Assembly: GCA_012965315.1 (NCBI GenBank)
Contig: DTSO01000054.1
Span: 367-33,023, forward strand
From: Phycisphaerales bacterium
GTDB lineage: Bacteria > Planctomycetota > Phycisphaerae > Phycisphaerales > SM1A02
DNA: 32,657 nt
Reading direction: 5' to 3'
Below are positions 17,939 through 26,575 of this stretch, piece by piece. Position 1 is the stretch's first letter; each line of letters opens with the position of its first letter. Both the position numbers and the translations under genes were made by a program. The notes below the pieces were generated by a model that was not told the DNA's origin, did no database searches, and saw nothing but the letters and a program-made list of their open reading frames with translations.

Positions 17939-18354
17939 GATTTCGCCCCATGTGGCCGTAACATGGATGCTATAACACGAGCGTTAACGCAACACCGTTG
18001 AAAATCTTCAGGTGAAACTTCGATTGCAGATGCAAGCATTGAAGCCCAACGCACTTCCAGAGGTTTCATCTTTCGGTCTGCATATGAAATCATCATTACG
18101 CCAGTCAGTATTTTCTCGGCCATTTCTTTTGGCAATTGCCGAACTCCAGAAAGACAGTCAATCAATGTTTTGTTATTAATATGTTCGTTATCTTTTGCTT
18201 TTCGACAAACCTCTTCGTTGAAACCAAGGATTGCTTGTGCATACAAACCGGTTGCGGCTTCTTGAACTGATGGCATTTCTTCGCCAGCAACAGCCATCGC
18301 CCGAGCGGAGAGAAACCATAATGTTGCGAGATTAATTTGTGAAGATTCTGACAT
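17935..18354 (-). CDS. TerB-like helical protein
   Basis: The ATG at 18354 is preferred to a TTG two codons upstream (139 aa). The protein is all-helical, with GVMMISYADRKMKPLEVRW (about 85-103) resembling the ADGxxxxxE helix of TerB/TerB-like proteins, whose acidic residues can bind metal. The match is distant. TerB-like domains occur in stress-response and co-chaperone proteins. It starts 32 bases after the sulfatase stop, so it may be co-transcribed with it, and overlaps the DUF4145-like gene by ATGA. Confidence 0.6.
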   Translation of the reverse strand: MSESSQINLATLWFLSARAMAVAGEEMPSVQEAATGLYAQAILGFNEEVCRKAKDNEHINNKTLIDCLSGVRQLPKEMAEKILTGVMMISYADRKMKPLEVRWASMLASAIEVSPEDFQRCCVNARVIASMLRPHGAKS

Positions 18355-18386
18355 GGTCAATATTGATTGTAGTCTATTGTCAATGG

Positions 18387-19844
18387 TTACTCTTTATCTA
18401 AGAAAGAAGAAAATTCATTTGAGACAATTCTTGAAGCCATTGCTTCACTTGTTAGAGCGACCACCTTTTCAGGCAGTTCTTTCGCCACATTAGTGGTTTC
18501 ATTTGGATCGTTACGCAAATTAAAAAGCAACACTTCTATCTCATTTTTATTTTTCTTGCGAATTAATTTCCAATCGCCCTTTCGAAATGCCTGAACTTTA
18601 CCATGCTCCCAATACAACCCTCGCTCTGGCAAATCCTCGCCTTCAAAAAGTGGCGTGAGTGAAACACCATTTGTCTTTACGGGTTCTGCTCCCGTCAACG
18701 AAATAAGTGTCGGGTACCAATCCCAAAATGCAGACGGAGTTGCATCGGTACTATTTGGCGCAATATGGTTTGGCCACCAAACGATAGTCGGCACTTTAAT
18801 GCCGCCTTCAAACAACTGCGCTTTTCTTCCTCTTAACCCCAGAGTGCTATTGAAAAAAGCAATGTCTACACCACCAACCCATGATGGACCATTATCAGAT
18901 GTCACAATTACAATTGTGTTGTCAGTAATTCCATTTCGCTTAAGTGCTGCAAGCAATTCGCCTACTTCGCTATCAAAGCGAGTAATCATCGCAGCGTATG
19001 CTGCTCTAGGCCTGGGATGTGGTAAGTATCCTTTATCTCCTAGATATGGTTTATCGTCCCACTCGACTGGATACAAATCTAATTCTTCATCTGGAATTTG
19101 TAATGCTACATGTGGAATTGTGCTTGCAAAATAAAGGAAAAAAGGTTCTTTTGCATTTGTATCTATAAACTGAACAGCTTCTTCAATAATTTTGTCGGGC
19201 GCATATGTTTCTGCACTGTATTGTTCAAACGATAGCACTTCATTCAATTTCTGATGGGCACTAAACCAAACTTCATTTCCTTTTAACATTTCTTTATTCT
19301 TGTTTTTCCACAAGTGAGTTGGATAATAATTATGTGCAACACGCTGACAAAGGTAACCATAAAAATAATCAAACCCTTGATCGTTCGGTAAACCCGTAGT
19401 ATCTGGACCACCCAATCCCCATTTGCCAAATGCGCCAGTTACATAACCATTACTTTTCAAGGTTGAACTTATTGTCGGAGTATTTGCAGGAAGTGGAAAT
19501 TGACCTTCAGGCTCTTCTGGTCCCCAACCACCGAGCTCTCTATTATTTCGTATGATTGCTTCACCAGTATGCTTACCAGTGAGCAACGTACACCTCGACG
19601 ATGCACAAACTGGACTGCCAGAATAATGCTCTGTCAACATCATGCCCTCAACAGAAAGTTGGTCGATGTTTGGAGTTTTGATTAATTTCTGACCAAAACA
19701 ACCAACTTCACCGTACCCCAGGTCATCCGCAAGAATAAAAACAATATTCGGCTTATTGACACTATGAGAAGTCTTATTGACCGCAAATGTTGAAACTACG
19801 ATACATTGCGAAAATCCGATGAAAAGATAGGTAATGTTGTGCAT
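18387..19844 (-). CDS. Formylglycine-dependent sulfatase (arylsulfatase family), exported
   Basis: I start at the ATG at 19844 because a signal-like helix follows directly (MHNITYLFIGFSQCIVVSTF); ATG 19898 and GTG 19907 are alternatives that add up to 21 residues. The 485-residue protein has the sulfatase metal-site start NIVFILADDLGYG (D40, D41), then C80-A-S-S-R84, a permitted variant of CxPSR in which Cys80 would become formylglycine. GKWGLGG and TSDNGPSW complete the active-site set. It should hydrolyse sulfate esters, probably of algal sulfated polysaccharides, outside the cytoplasm; the substrate is inference. No formylglycine-generating enzyme is in the window. The terminal domain includes the usual GDWKLI strand. 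Confidence 0.92.
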   Translation of the reverse strand: MHNITYLFIGFSQCIVVSTFAVNKTSHSVNKPNIVFILADDLGYGEVGCFGQKLIKTPNIDQLSVEGMMLTEHYSGSPVCASSRCTLLTGKHTGEAIIRNNRELGGWGPEEPEGQFPLPANTPTISSTLKSNGYVTGAFGKWGLGGPDTTGLPNDQGFDYFYGYLCQRVAHNYYPTHLWKNKNKEMLKGNEVWFSAHQKLNEVLSFEQYSAETYAPDKIIEEAVQFIDTNAKEPFFLYFASTIPHVALQIPDEELDLYPVEWDDKPYLGDKGYLPHPRPRAAYAAMITRFDSEVGELLAALKRNGITDNTIVIVTSDNGPSWVGGVDIAFFNSTLGLRGRKAQLFEGGIKVPTIVWWPNHIAPNSTDATPSAFWDWYPTLISLTGAEPVKTNGVSLTPLFEGEDLPERGLYWEHGKVQAFRKGDWKLIRKKNKNEIEVLLFNLRNDPNETTNVAKELPEKVVALTSEAMASRIVSNEFSSFLDKE

Positions 19845-19932
19845 AGGAGAATCATAATAAATAAAGAGTTTTTCTGAAGAAAAATACAGTAATTTCATAG
19901 GTAACACAGCAAATTCCTATACATTACTATCT

Positions 19933-19983
19933 GGAGAGGTACTAGAGATGCCTCTTCTTGAAGAGAAAATAGTGTTTGGATAA
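19933..19983 (+). CDS. Possible 11-residue leader ORF upstream of the PEP-CTERM-like gene
   Basis: GGAGAGG (19933-19939) lies 8 nt before an ATG (19948) that opens an 11-codon ORF (MPLLEEKIVFG) ending in TAA at 19983, 26 bases before the next gene. The same stretch holds a perfect CTCTTC/GAAGAG dyad. It may be a translated leader or chance. Confidence 0.2.
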   Translation, partial: GEVLEMPLLEEKIVFG

Positions 19984-20009
19984 CACGCAACAAAGAAAAG
20001 AGAGAGAAA

Positions 20010-20696
20010 ATGAAAAATTTAGTAATCGCAGGATTGTTTGCAACATTAGCAGCAGGTACAGCTTCAGCTGAACTTTTGTATTCACAAAGTTTTGAAGATC
20101 CCTCCTACATTGGTGGAAAGTATTTTGACACAGGTGATGCTACTGTATTTCACTGGCTAACAAACAACGCAGGTCAAGCTGCAGTGAACGGCGACGGTTT
20201 TAATGCATGGTATTCACCATACTCACCAGCTAGCGTTGGTCTTACTGATGGTGATTATGTTGGCGTTACAAGTTACGCAGGTAATGTTGGCGCTTTTTAC
20301 GATGGAACTCAAGGCTATCAAATGTCTGACACCGATGGAGTCATGGGTTTAGACATTGATGATTTCGGTGCAGGCGTAAACGTATCCTTCGCAATTTTCA
20401 TTAACAGTACTGGATATGAAAATGCTGACTATCTAAGCATCAGTTATGGTGCTGATGTACTTTTACAACTCGGCGACGGTATTGACAACGGACTAGCAAT
20501 GGAAACTGCAGCTGGCACTTGGTTATTCATCGAAGCTTACGATGTAACTGGAAACCTTTCCATCTCATTTTCATCAAACGCAAGCACTGAAGCTGTGTTT
20601 ATCGATGCAATCAATATATGGACTGGTGCTATTCCAGCACCAGGCGCATTAGCGTTACTTGGACTTGCTGGATTAGCAAGTCGTCGTCGACGTTAA
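20010..20696 (+). CDS. Secreted protein with PEP-CTERM-like sorting signal
   Basis: This 228-residue protein has a classic signal peptide (1-20, cleavage ASA-EL). The body is a beta-rich, Gly/Asp/Tyr-rich domain of lectin/jelly-roll style (starting LLYSQSFEDPSYIGGKYFD) with no catalytic motif. The last 20 residues are a tripartite sorting tail: PAPG, a hydrophobic Leu/Ala/Gly helix, and RRRR at the very end. This is the Phycisphaerales version of PEP-CTERM, which in other bacteria is processed by exosortase. A purine-rich AGAGAGA ribosome site precedes the ATG. It is monocistronic and ends before a strong terminator. A likely role is an extracellular matrix or surface component. Confidence 0.88.
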   Translation: MKNLVIAGLFATLAAGTASAELLYSQSFEDPSYIGGKYFDTGDATVFHWLTNNAGQAAVNGDGFNAWYSPYSPASVGLTDGDYVGVTSYAGNVGAFYDGTQGYQMSDTDGVMGLDIDDFGAGVNVSFAIFINSTGYENADYLSISYGADVLLQLGDGIDNGLAMETAAGTWLFIEAYDVTGNLSISFSSNASTEAVFIDAINIWTGAIPAPGALALLGLAGLASRRRR

Positions 20697-20720
20697 TACA
20701 CGCACTTAGTTATCCAAATT

Positions 20721-20758
20721 AAAAGACCGCTTTGCTTGAAGCAAGGCGGTCTTTTTTT
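20721..20758. terminator. Strong shared terminator between two convergent surface-protein genes
   Basis: AAAAGACCGC (20721-20730) pairs with GCGGTCTTTT (20746-20755), and the inner TTGCT/AGCAA arms continue the stem. A run of seven T (20752-20758) follows on the plus strand and four A precede it, so it may also work for the minus-strand gene. Confidence 0.92.
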
Positions 20759-20779
20759 ATTACATATAAAAACTTTGAA

Positions 20780-22036
20780 TTACGGACAAGCACCCCAAGC
20801 AGTGATGAGTTCAATGATATCCATAACCTCAACTTCGCCATCTCCATTGACATCTGCTGGACAACTGTTTGCTGCTTCGCATGTAACCGTAGCGCAAAGC
20901 GTTGTGTCACCACTCCAAAGTCCTCCACCATTTAAACAATCTGATTCTTCCATCTCCCAACAAGCATCTCCACCGCAACAAGCACCAATTCCGATGACGC
21001 ACTCTAAAATTTCTCCTATTATTACTGGTTGAATACCTGAGAAATCGCCTGCAACATCGCAAACTAGGTTTGCGCAAATTGTTGGGTTATTTAGGGTAAC
21101 TGTACTTCCAGCAACCTCTAAAACTGCACCGCCACCTACTCCATCACAATCAATGTCTGCAATGTTTGCGTCAAATGTACATTGCACAAAAGAGACTACG
21201 CTTGCACTCCGAACTTCTGCAGCACCGCCAGTCATAGACGCGCCGTTGTTTGAAAATAATGAATTAGAAATTGTAGCGTTGCCTCCCGCATAACTAAACA
21301 GTGCGCCACCCTTGTTAGCCATATTTCTTGAGAAGCTACAATCTTGAATTATTAAATTTGTCGCCTTGTTAAAAATGCAACCACCATCCGAATTTGCGGT
21401 ATTTATCATTAACTGGGAGTTACTCATTAAAAAATCACCAGTGCTATCTTTAAAGTAAATTGCCCCACCATTGGTTGCTGAATTATTTCTAAAAATACAA
21501 TCTGTAAATGAACCTTCACAAAATTTAAAATATGCTCCCCCACCTGCAGCGGTTGAATTGTTATTTGAAACAGTTACATTTTCGAGTGTTACTACACCAG
21601 ATTCTGCAAATAAACCTCCACCACTGCCCGAAGTTTGGTTGTCCTTAATCAGACAATCAATCAAAATCGGTGAAGCGTTTTTAATTAGAACTCCAGCGCC
21701 CTGGAATGCAGATCCATTTCGAACTGTAAAGCCAGATAAGATTGAATTTATTGTCTCTCCAGATGTAAATGAAACTACGGCTCCTGAAAATGAAGAGCCA
21801 TCTAATACAGTATCTTCTGGTAGCCCCGTACTTCCAGACACGGTAATTTCTTTACCCAAAAAGTCTATTGATTCGTGGTAAGTGCCCGGCTCTACTGAGA
21901 CAATATCACCCGCAACTGCAGCGTCAATGGCCAACTGAATCGTTGTGTAATCCGTTGGTACTACGAGCGTATTCGCAATTGATGAATTAACAATGCCTAA
22001 CAGGCACATCAAACAACATGCATATAAATACTTCAT
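20780..22036 (-). CDS. Secreted right-handed beta-helix protein with Cys-rich module and dockerin-like tail
   Basis: The ATG at 22036 has AAGGAGA just upstream; a start at 22063 would place that ribosome site inside the gene. The 418-residue protein has a signal peptide (1-21, MKYLYACCLMCLLG...SSIA). Residues about 22-320 are a parallel beta-helix: TIQLAIDAAVAGDIVSVEPGTY opens it, followed by repeated GGG/GGA-[ILV]-x and NN/DC turn motifs like those of pectate-lyase-fold and polymorphic outer-membrane proteins. Residues about 343-385 form a Cys-rich module (GACCGG, CLNGGGLW, then two more Cys). The end is half a dockerin: CPADVNGDGEVEVMDI closing with AWGACP. No lyase catalytic residues are evident. 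It is likely displayed on or released from the cell surface. Confidence 0.88.
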   Translation of the reverse strand: MKYLYACCLMCLLGIVNSSIANTLVVPTDYTTIQLAIDAAVAGDIVSVEPGTYHESIDFLGKEITVSGSTGLPEDTVLDGSSFSGAVVSFTSGETINSILSGFTVRNGSAFQGAGVLIKNASPILIDCLIKDNQTSGSGGGLFAESGVVTLENVTVSNNNSTAAGGGAYFKFCEGSFTDCIFRNNSATNGGAIYFKDSTGDFLMSNSQLMINTANSDGGCIFNKATNLIIQDCSFSRNMANKGGALFSYAGGNATISNSLFSNNGASMTGGAAEVRSASVVSFVQCTFDANIADIDCDGVGGGAVLEVAGSTVTLNNPTICANLVCDVAGDFSGIQPVIIGEILECVIGIGACCGGDACWEMEESDCLNGGGLWSGDTTLCATVTCEAANSCPADVNGDGEVEVMDIIELITAWGACP

Positions 22037-22040
22037 CCAC

Positions 22041-22047
22041 AATCTCC
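22041..22047 (-). promoter_or_regulatory. Shine-Dalgarno of the beta-helix gene
   Basis: On the minus strand AAGGAG sits about 7 nt before the ATG at 22036 and decides the start. The remaining divergent gap to 22328 (292 bases in all) is AT-rich; I see no clear promoter or RNA in it. Confidence 0.75.
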
Positions 22048-22328
22048 TTCTTTTACCAACCATACATATAGACTACTGATAGATCGCTAAATGCAACTTG
22101 CTAATCCGATAATACTGAAAATTCCTAGGTAAATCAAAGCAATGTCTAGAATTAGATAGAAAAAAAGGTGCGATAACCAAAATTGGCAATCTAGGCAATC
22201 ACCCTTTTGAGTTTGTTTTGTTACTATCACGTTGGTTATAAAAAGTAGGTTTCAGGCGTTGTTGATGACGATGAGAACTATATATTTGCCAAGGATGGCT
22301 TCAAGCAGAAAGGACTCAGCAGAACCAA

Positions 22329-23681
22329 ATGGATGCATTTTCAATACACGGAGGACAACGATTAACGGGGTCTATTTCAGTCGATGGTTCAAAAAATGCA
22401 TCACTGCCTCTACTTGCTGCTTCTCTTCTAACAAACGAAACTGTCACCTACGACTGCGTTCCAGAACTTTCAGACATCGCAAATATGGGACGGCTTCTTG
22501 AAGAACTAGGTTGCAACGTTTCTCGAACTGATGACAAGGTGACAGTTATCGCTGTTGACGAAACTAAATCCCACGCTCGATATGACATCGTAAGGACAAT
22601 GCGCGCCAGCGTTTGTGTTCTAGGTCCTCTACTCGCACGTCGAGGCGAAGTTCGTGTTTCAATGCCTGGAGGTTGTGCATTTGGTGACCGACCAATCGAT
22701 CTTCATTTGCGTGGGCTCGAAGCACTCGGCGCTAAAATTGAACTTGATGGTGGTAACATCATTGCTCGAGCAGACCGATTGCAAGGTGCTACTATTTTCC
22801 TAGGCGGTCCATTTGGTTCAACTGTGCTTGGCACCGCAAATGTCATGAGTGCTGCTACGCTTGCCAAGGGTAGAACCATCATTGAGTCTGCCGCTTGCGA
22901 ACCTGAAATCACCGACTTGGCAAACTTACTCAATGCAATGGGCGCAAAAATTTCTGGTGCAGGTACACCTCGAATCACCATCAATGGTGTTGAAGAACTT
23001 GGCGGCGCAACGCACACCGTAATGCCAGACCGAATAGTCGCAGGCACATGGGCAATTGCAGCAGCAATGACAAACGGAGATGTTGAAATTGAACGATTTC
23101 CACTCGACCATTTGCTCGCTGTTACCGATGTACTATCGACAGTCGGCGTCCATGTAAACCAAACTGACACTTCGCAAGACTCGAAGTGTTGCACTGTGCA
23201 AGTTGTAAGTGAACGGCACTTAAAACCAGTCATGTTTACAACCCAGCCATTCCCTGGCTTTCCAACCGATTTACAAGCCCAAATGATGGCACTTCTTTGC
23301 TTATCACGAGGCAACAGCATAATCACAGAGAAAATTTATCCCGAACGGTTTATGCATGTACCAGAACTAAGCAGGATGGGCGCGAAACTTGTTAGACAAG
23401 GTGCAACGGTCATCGTCCAAGGAGTTGACCACTTAGTTGGTGCACCAGTGATGGCGAGTGACTTACGAGCATCGGCTAGCCTCGTTCTTGCAGGGCTTGC
23501 AGCTGAAGGCGAAACCATTGTCAGCCGTGTCTATCATCTTGACCGTGGTTACTCCAAGATGGAAAAAGTATTAACAGAACTTGGCGCGAACATCAAACGA
23601 ATTCCAGACGATCAAATTATCGACGGATTACCGATTGTCGAGACTGTGCCTGCCAAGAAACTCGTACAAACCAACCGCTGA
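22329..23681 (+). CDS. murA: UDP-N-acetylglucosamine 1-carboxyvinyltransferase MurA
   Basis: This 450-residue protein catalyses the first committed step of peptidoglycan synthesis, transfer of enolpyruvate from PEP to UDP-GlcNAc, in the cytoplasm. Visible are K22-N23 in DGSKNASLPL, the RAS motif near R92, and the active-site loop GGCAFGDRPIDLHLRGLEALGA with catalytic C116 (Cys, not the fosfomycin-resistant Asp). The two inside-out alpha/beta domains are complete. The C-terminus runs about 20 residues past the usual end (after LGANIKRI), and this tail is exactly where the convergent SpoU gene overlaps. The ribosome site is weak. It stands alone on its strand. Its presence with murD supports a peptidoglycan-making planctomycete. 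Confidence 0.96.
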   Translation: MDAFSIHGGQRLTGSISVDGSKNASLPLLAASLLTNETVTYDCVPELSDIANMGRLLEELGCNVSRTDDKVTVIAVDETKSHARYDIVRTMRASVCVLGPLLARRGEVRVSMPGGCAFGDRPIDLHLRGLEALGAKIELDGGNIIARADRLQGATIFLGGPFGSTVLGTANVMSAATLAKGRTIIESAACEPEITDLANLLNAMGAKISGAGTPRITINGVEELGGATHTVMPDRIVAGTWAIAAAMTNGDVEIERFPLDHLLAVTDVLSTVGVHVNQTDTSQDSKCCTVQVVSERHLKPVMFTTQPFPGFPTDLQAQMMALLCLSRGNSIITEKIYPERFMHVPELSRMGAKLVRQGATVIVQGVDHLVGAPVMASDLRASASLVLAGLAAEGETIVSRVYHLDRGYSKMEKVLTELGANIKRIPDDQIIDGLPIVETVPAKKLVQTNR

Positions 23682-24473
23682 AGCAACTGCAACATTAATC
23701 GAAGGCACTTTCGGGGTCATTGGAATTTCAGCGATTACATCACAGATTTGAATTGTTGATTGTGATAAACCCGCTTTTTCTTCACCCATAATTAATCCGA
23801 ATTTTTCAGATGGAGTAACATCCCACATGGGAATTGCTATGTCTCCTGTTTCACAACCGATGAGTTGAATCCCAAGTTCTTCTCTAAGGCGAAGCAAGTC
23901 ATCAATCCAATTAATTGCAATCGCCCATGGTAATGCAAATGCATGACCCATCGAAACGCGAATTGCTTTTCGATAAAGTGGGTCACAACAAGTATGGTCA
24001 AAGACTAACCCGTCCACTCCAAATGCCGCCGCATTTCGAAAGAGTGCTCCAATGTTGTCAACATTCGTAATCCCCTGCGCTAATAAAAGTGAAATTGTTT
24101 TTCTGCCTTCAAACTTTTGAATGAGCGAAGAAATACTTTCTCGAATCGAATCCTCAGTTGGCCTATGCACTGCTGCTAATACACCTCGATGAATATGAAA
24201 GCCAGTTATATCTGACATAACAGTAACGTCTGCTATAAATACTTGATAATGTTTTGGAATCAAATGAGCAAGTCGATCATACTTTTGAGGTGACAAGAAC
24301 AACGAATGCACATTCCAATCCGTTGAGAGCAATCTGCGAACGACCATCTCAGATTCAACCATGCATAAGTGCTTGCGGCCTCGCAAATCTGCATCTCGAA
24401 TATTTCGATAGACATCCACTTGAGGATCGTCAATAGACGTTACAACTGCTACGTTCGTTTTAGAATCGCACAT
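23628..24473 (-). CDS. SpoU/TrmH-family RNA methyltransferase
   Basis: This 281-residue protein is a SPOUT-class 2'-O-methyltransferase with an N-terminal substrate-binding region (about 1-115) and a knotted catalytic domain. Motif 1 is NVDNIGALFRNA (137-148, with Arg146), motif 2 GLIMGEEKAGLS (226-237) and motif 3 IPM with SINVAVA (250-264). The usual N in motif 2 (GNE) is Glu. Members methylate ribose in tRNA or rRNA using SAM; which RNA cannot be told. The ATG at 24473 lies two bases after the MCE gene stop, making this the last gene of a six-gene run. Its 3' end overlaps murA by 54 bases. Confidence 0.9.
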   Translation of the reverse strand: MCDSKTNVAVVTSIDDPQVDVYRNIRDADLRGRKHLCMVESEMVVRRLLSTDWNVHSLFLSPQKYDRLAHLIPKHYQVFIADVTVMSDITGFHIHRGVLAAVHRPTEDSIRESISSLIQKFEGRKTISLLLAQGITNVDNIGALFRNAAAFGVDGLVFDHTCCDPLYRKAIRVSMGHAFALPWAIAINWIDDLLRLREELGIQLIGCETGDIAIPMWDVTPSEKFGLIMGEEKAGLSQSTIQICDVIAEIPMTPKVPSINVAVASAVGLYEFLGRHSLDNR

Positions 24474-24475
24474 TC

Positions 24476-25681
24476 TTACTTGCGGTTTGGAAAATCTAAT
24501 TCCATGCGATGCATGATTTCATCGCGAGCTTTTTCAAATGCAATTGCACTATTTTGAAGAGAAGTTGAAAGTGCTGCCGCTTCTGCTGGTGCTTCATCAG
24601 ACAACGAAGCACTCTGAAGCACCTCTACAGAATCTCGCAAGTCTGACAACGCCGTTAGCAATTGCCAAGAAGCTGCATTGAGTTGTTCGTATGCAATTTC
24701 TCTGTCAGTAGGTCGATACAACAACCGCCAAGGGCTTGCTGAAATGTCATCTATAGCGGCTTTTGCTCGCTCTGAAATTTGACTTACGTTGCTAACAATT
24801 TTCGTAATTTTTGCTGCCCACTCTGGAGAATTTGTTTGGTACGTCTTACTCATCGACTCAAGAGAAGCCATAGTATTTGAAAGTGATTTCATAGACATGT
24901 TTAGGTTAGGCAAAACATTTGCTTGGACATCGGAAACCACTAATCGTATTTGCTCAATTGTTTCATTGATTTGATTCGGAATATCCTTACTGTCAGTCAA
25001 AATTGTTGTGATAGATGCCTCCCATTCGGGGAAAGCCAACCCTGTTGTTTTCATAATAGAATCCAGTGTAGACAAGGATGAGTTTGCAGAATCAATTGCT
25101 TCTTTAATAGCAAGTGCATCGTTACTGCCGAGTAACAAATTTAATGCTCCGCCATCGTTAACAAGCGCCTCGCTTAATTTTCTTAGCGAGTCCAGTGATT
25201 TTGTAATGTTAAGTTCTGCATCAATTCCTAATAATTGAGAAACCATAGTTTCTGTAGTTCCAACTAGTTTTGTTTTTTGAGTCGCTTTGTTTCCATTTCC
25301 AACATCCGAAATCGCAAGCCAACCTGCAGTACCTAATAACCCAGCCCGAGCATGGATTGAAGCGTTGTCGTACAGAGTAAACTGATTGTCAAACTTAAAT
25401 AGGACATCAATCACTGAGACGGGGTTCCCAGAATCCACTCTTGGTTTTACAGAAGTCACCGATCCAACGAAAACTCCGCCAAGTTTTACTTGTGAACCAG
25501 AAGAAAGACTTCCAATACCTTCACTAATTTTGAAAACTGCATGGTACGTTGAAGTTGTGCTAAATATTCGACCCCATGCGTTAGTCAACACACTAAAAAC
25601 CACCAACGCAATAATGATTGATGCTAAAACAAAAATTCCTGCCTTAACGTTATTTTGTCTTTTATCTCGAACTTGTGACAT
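24476..25681 (-). CDS. MlaD-like MCE-domain protein
   Basis: This 401-residue protein has one N-terminal membrane helix (about 13-34), then an MCE domain (about 45-128) with the typical GxGxLxxGxxVxxxGxxVGxV pattern beginning at GIGSLSSGSQVKLGG. The rest (140-390) is Ser/Leu-rich amphipathic helix, likely a periplasmic coiled coil that could make a hexameric tube as in larger MCE proteins. MlaD proteins take phospholipids to or from the inner-membrane ABC transporter. It lies six bases after the ATPase gene, which normally partners such proteins. No MlaE permease lies between them. Confidence 0.9.
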   Translation of the reverse strand: MSQVRDKRQNNVKAGIFVLASIIIALVVFSVLTNAWGRIFSTTSTYHAVFKISEGIGSLSSGSQVKLGGVFVGSVTSVKPRVDSGNPVSVIDVLFKFDNQFTLYDNASIHARAGLLGTAGWLAISDVGNGNKATQKTKLVGTTETMVSQLLGIDAELNITKSLDSLRKLSEALVNDGGALNLLLGSNDALAIKEAIDSANSSLSTLDSIMKTTGLAFPEWEASITTILTDSKDIPNQINETIEQIRLVVSDVQANVLPNLNMSMKSLSNTMASLESMSKTYQTNSPEWAAKITKIVSNVSQISERAKAAIDDISASPWRLLYRPTDREIAYEQLNAASWQLLTALSDLRDSVEVLQSASLSDEAPAEAAALSTSLQNSAIAFEKARDEIMHRMELDFPNRK

Positions 25682-25687
25682 AAAACC

Positions 25688-26575
25688 TTACTCCTTTGAG
25701 GAATGAATTGATGGGCCTTGAGTCAAACGCGGAGCGCCGATTCCCAATAAATCTTCTGCGTAACTGGATTCTTCTTTTCTTTTTGTAAGCGGGCCTTCCG
25801 CATCACCACATAAAAACTGCCTAATAAGCTGTTGACTTTCATCGAGTTCGTCTAGTTGCTCAAGTGGCCAGTCTCGTAGTTTTTCGAATGCCTCTCGAGT
25901 ATCCACCATCAACATTTTACCCTTATCAAGCATTGCCATCCGGTCTGCAATGACAAATGCTGAATCCATTTCATGGGTTACAACAACACTTGTCGCTCCA
26001 GCCTTTTTTGCAAGGTCTAAAATGAGTTGATCGATGGTGGCGCTTGTCACAGGGTCAAGACCTGCAGACGGTTCATCGTAAAATAATAGTTTTGGGTCAA
26101 GTGCTAACGCTCGCGCTAATCCGGCGCGCTTTTTCATTCCGCCTGAAATTTGAGAAGGAAATTTTTCGGCTGCTTCGCGAAGACCTACTTGTTCTAATTT
26201 AATCTTAACGATGAATTCGATAATATCAGGGTCAAGGTCTGTATGCTCCCGAAGTGAAAGAGCAACATTGTCCGCAACACTCATTGAATTAAAAAGAGCG
26301 CCTGACTGAAATAGGATTCCAAACTTTCTACGAACATTATTCATTTCACTTTCGTTCAACGATGCTAAGTCTTGACCAAACACTTTGACTGTTCCGCCGT
26401 CGGGGATGAACGTGCCAATCATGTGCCTCAATAGTGTTGATTTACCCGAACCTGAACCGCCCATAATTACGAGGACTTCCCCATCTAACACATCAACGTC
26501 TACCCCATCAAGAACTGTTTGTTCGCCGAAACGACAAACTAGACCGCGAACTGAAATGATTGGTTCATTTTCCAA
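25688..26575 (-). CDS. MlaF-like ABC transporter ATPase
   Basis: This is a complete ABC ATPase: Walker A GGSGSGKST (39-47), signature ISGGMKKRAGLARAL, Walker B LLFYDEPSAGLD and the switch histidine in VVTHEM. ISGGMKKRAGLARA is the form typical of MlaF/Ttg2A lipid-transport ATPases. I chose the TTG at 26575 (295 aa): AGGAA stands about 10 nt upstream, the domain starts at once, and the overlap with the preceding gene is only 11 bases. ATG codons at 26626 and 26635 would add 17-20 poorly fitting residues. The C-terminal 55 residues are an extension with no known motif. It should power lipid movement with the adjacent MCE protein. Confidence 0.9.
   Translation of the reverse strand: MENEPIISVRGLVCRFGEQTVLDGVDVDVLDGEVLVIMGGSGSGKSTLLRHMIGTFIPDGGTVKVFGQDLASLNESEMNNVRRKFGILFQSGALFNSMSVADNVALSLREHTDLDPDIIEFIVKIKLEQVGLREAAEKFPSQISGGMKKRAGLARALALDPKLLFYDEPSAGLDPVTSATIDQLILDLAKKAGATSVVVTHEMDSAFVIADRMAMLDKGKMLMVDTREAFEKLRDWPLEQLDELDESQQLIRQFLCGDAEGPLTKRKEESSYAEDLLGIGAPRLTQGPSIHSSKE

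Noticed and set aside
22155-22216. Imperfect AAAAGGTG/CACCCTTTT pairing upstream of murA
   Set aside because: The arms are about 40 bases apart with a bulge and no conserved riboswitch-like core.
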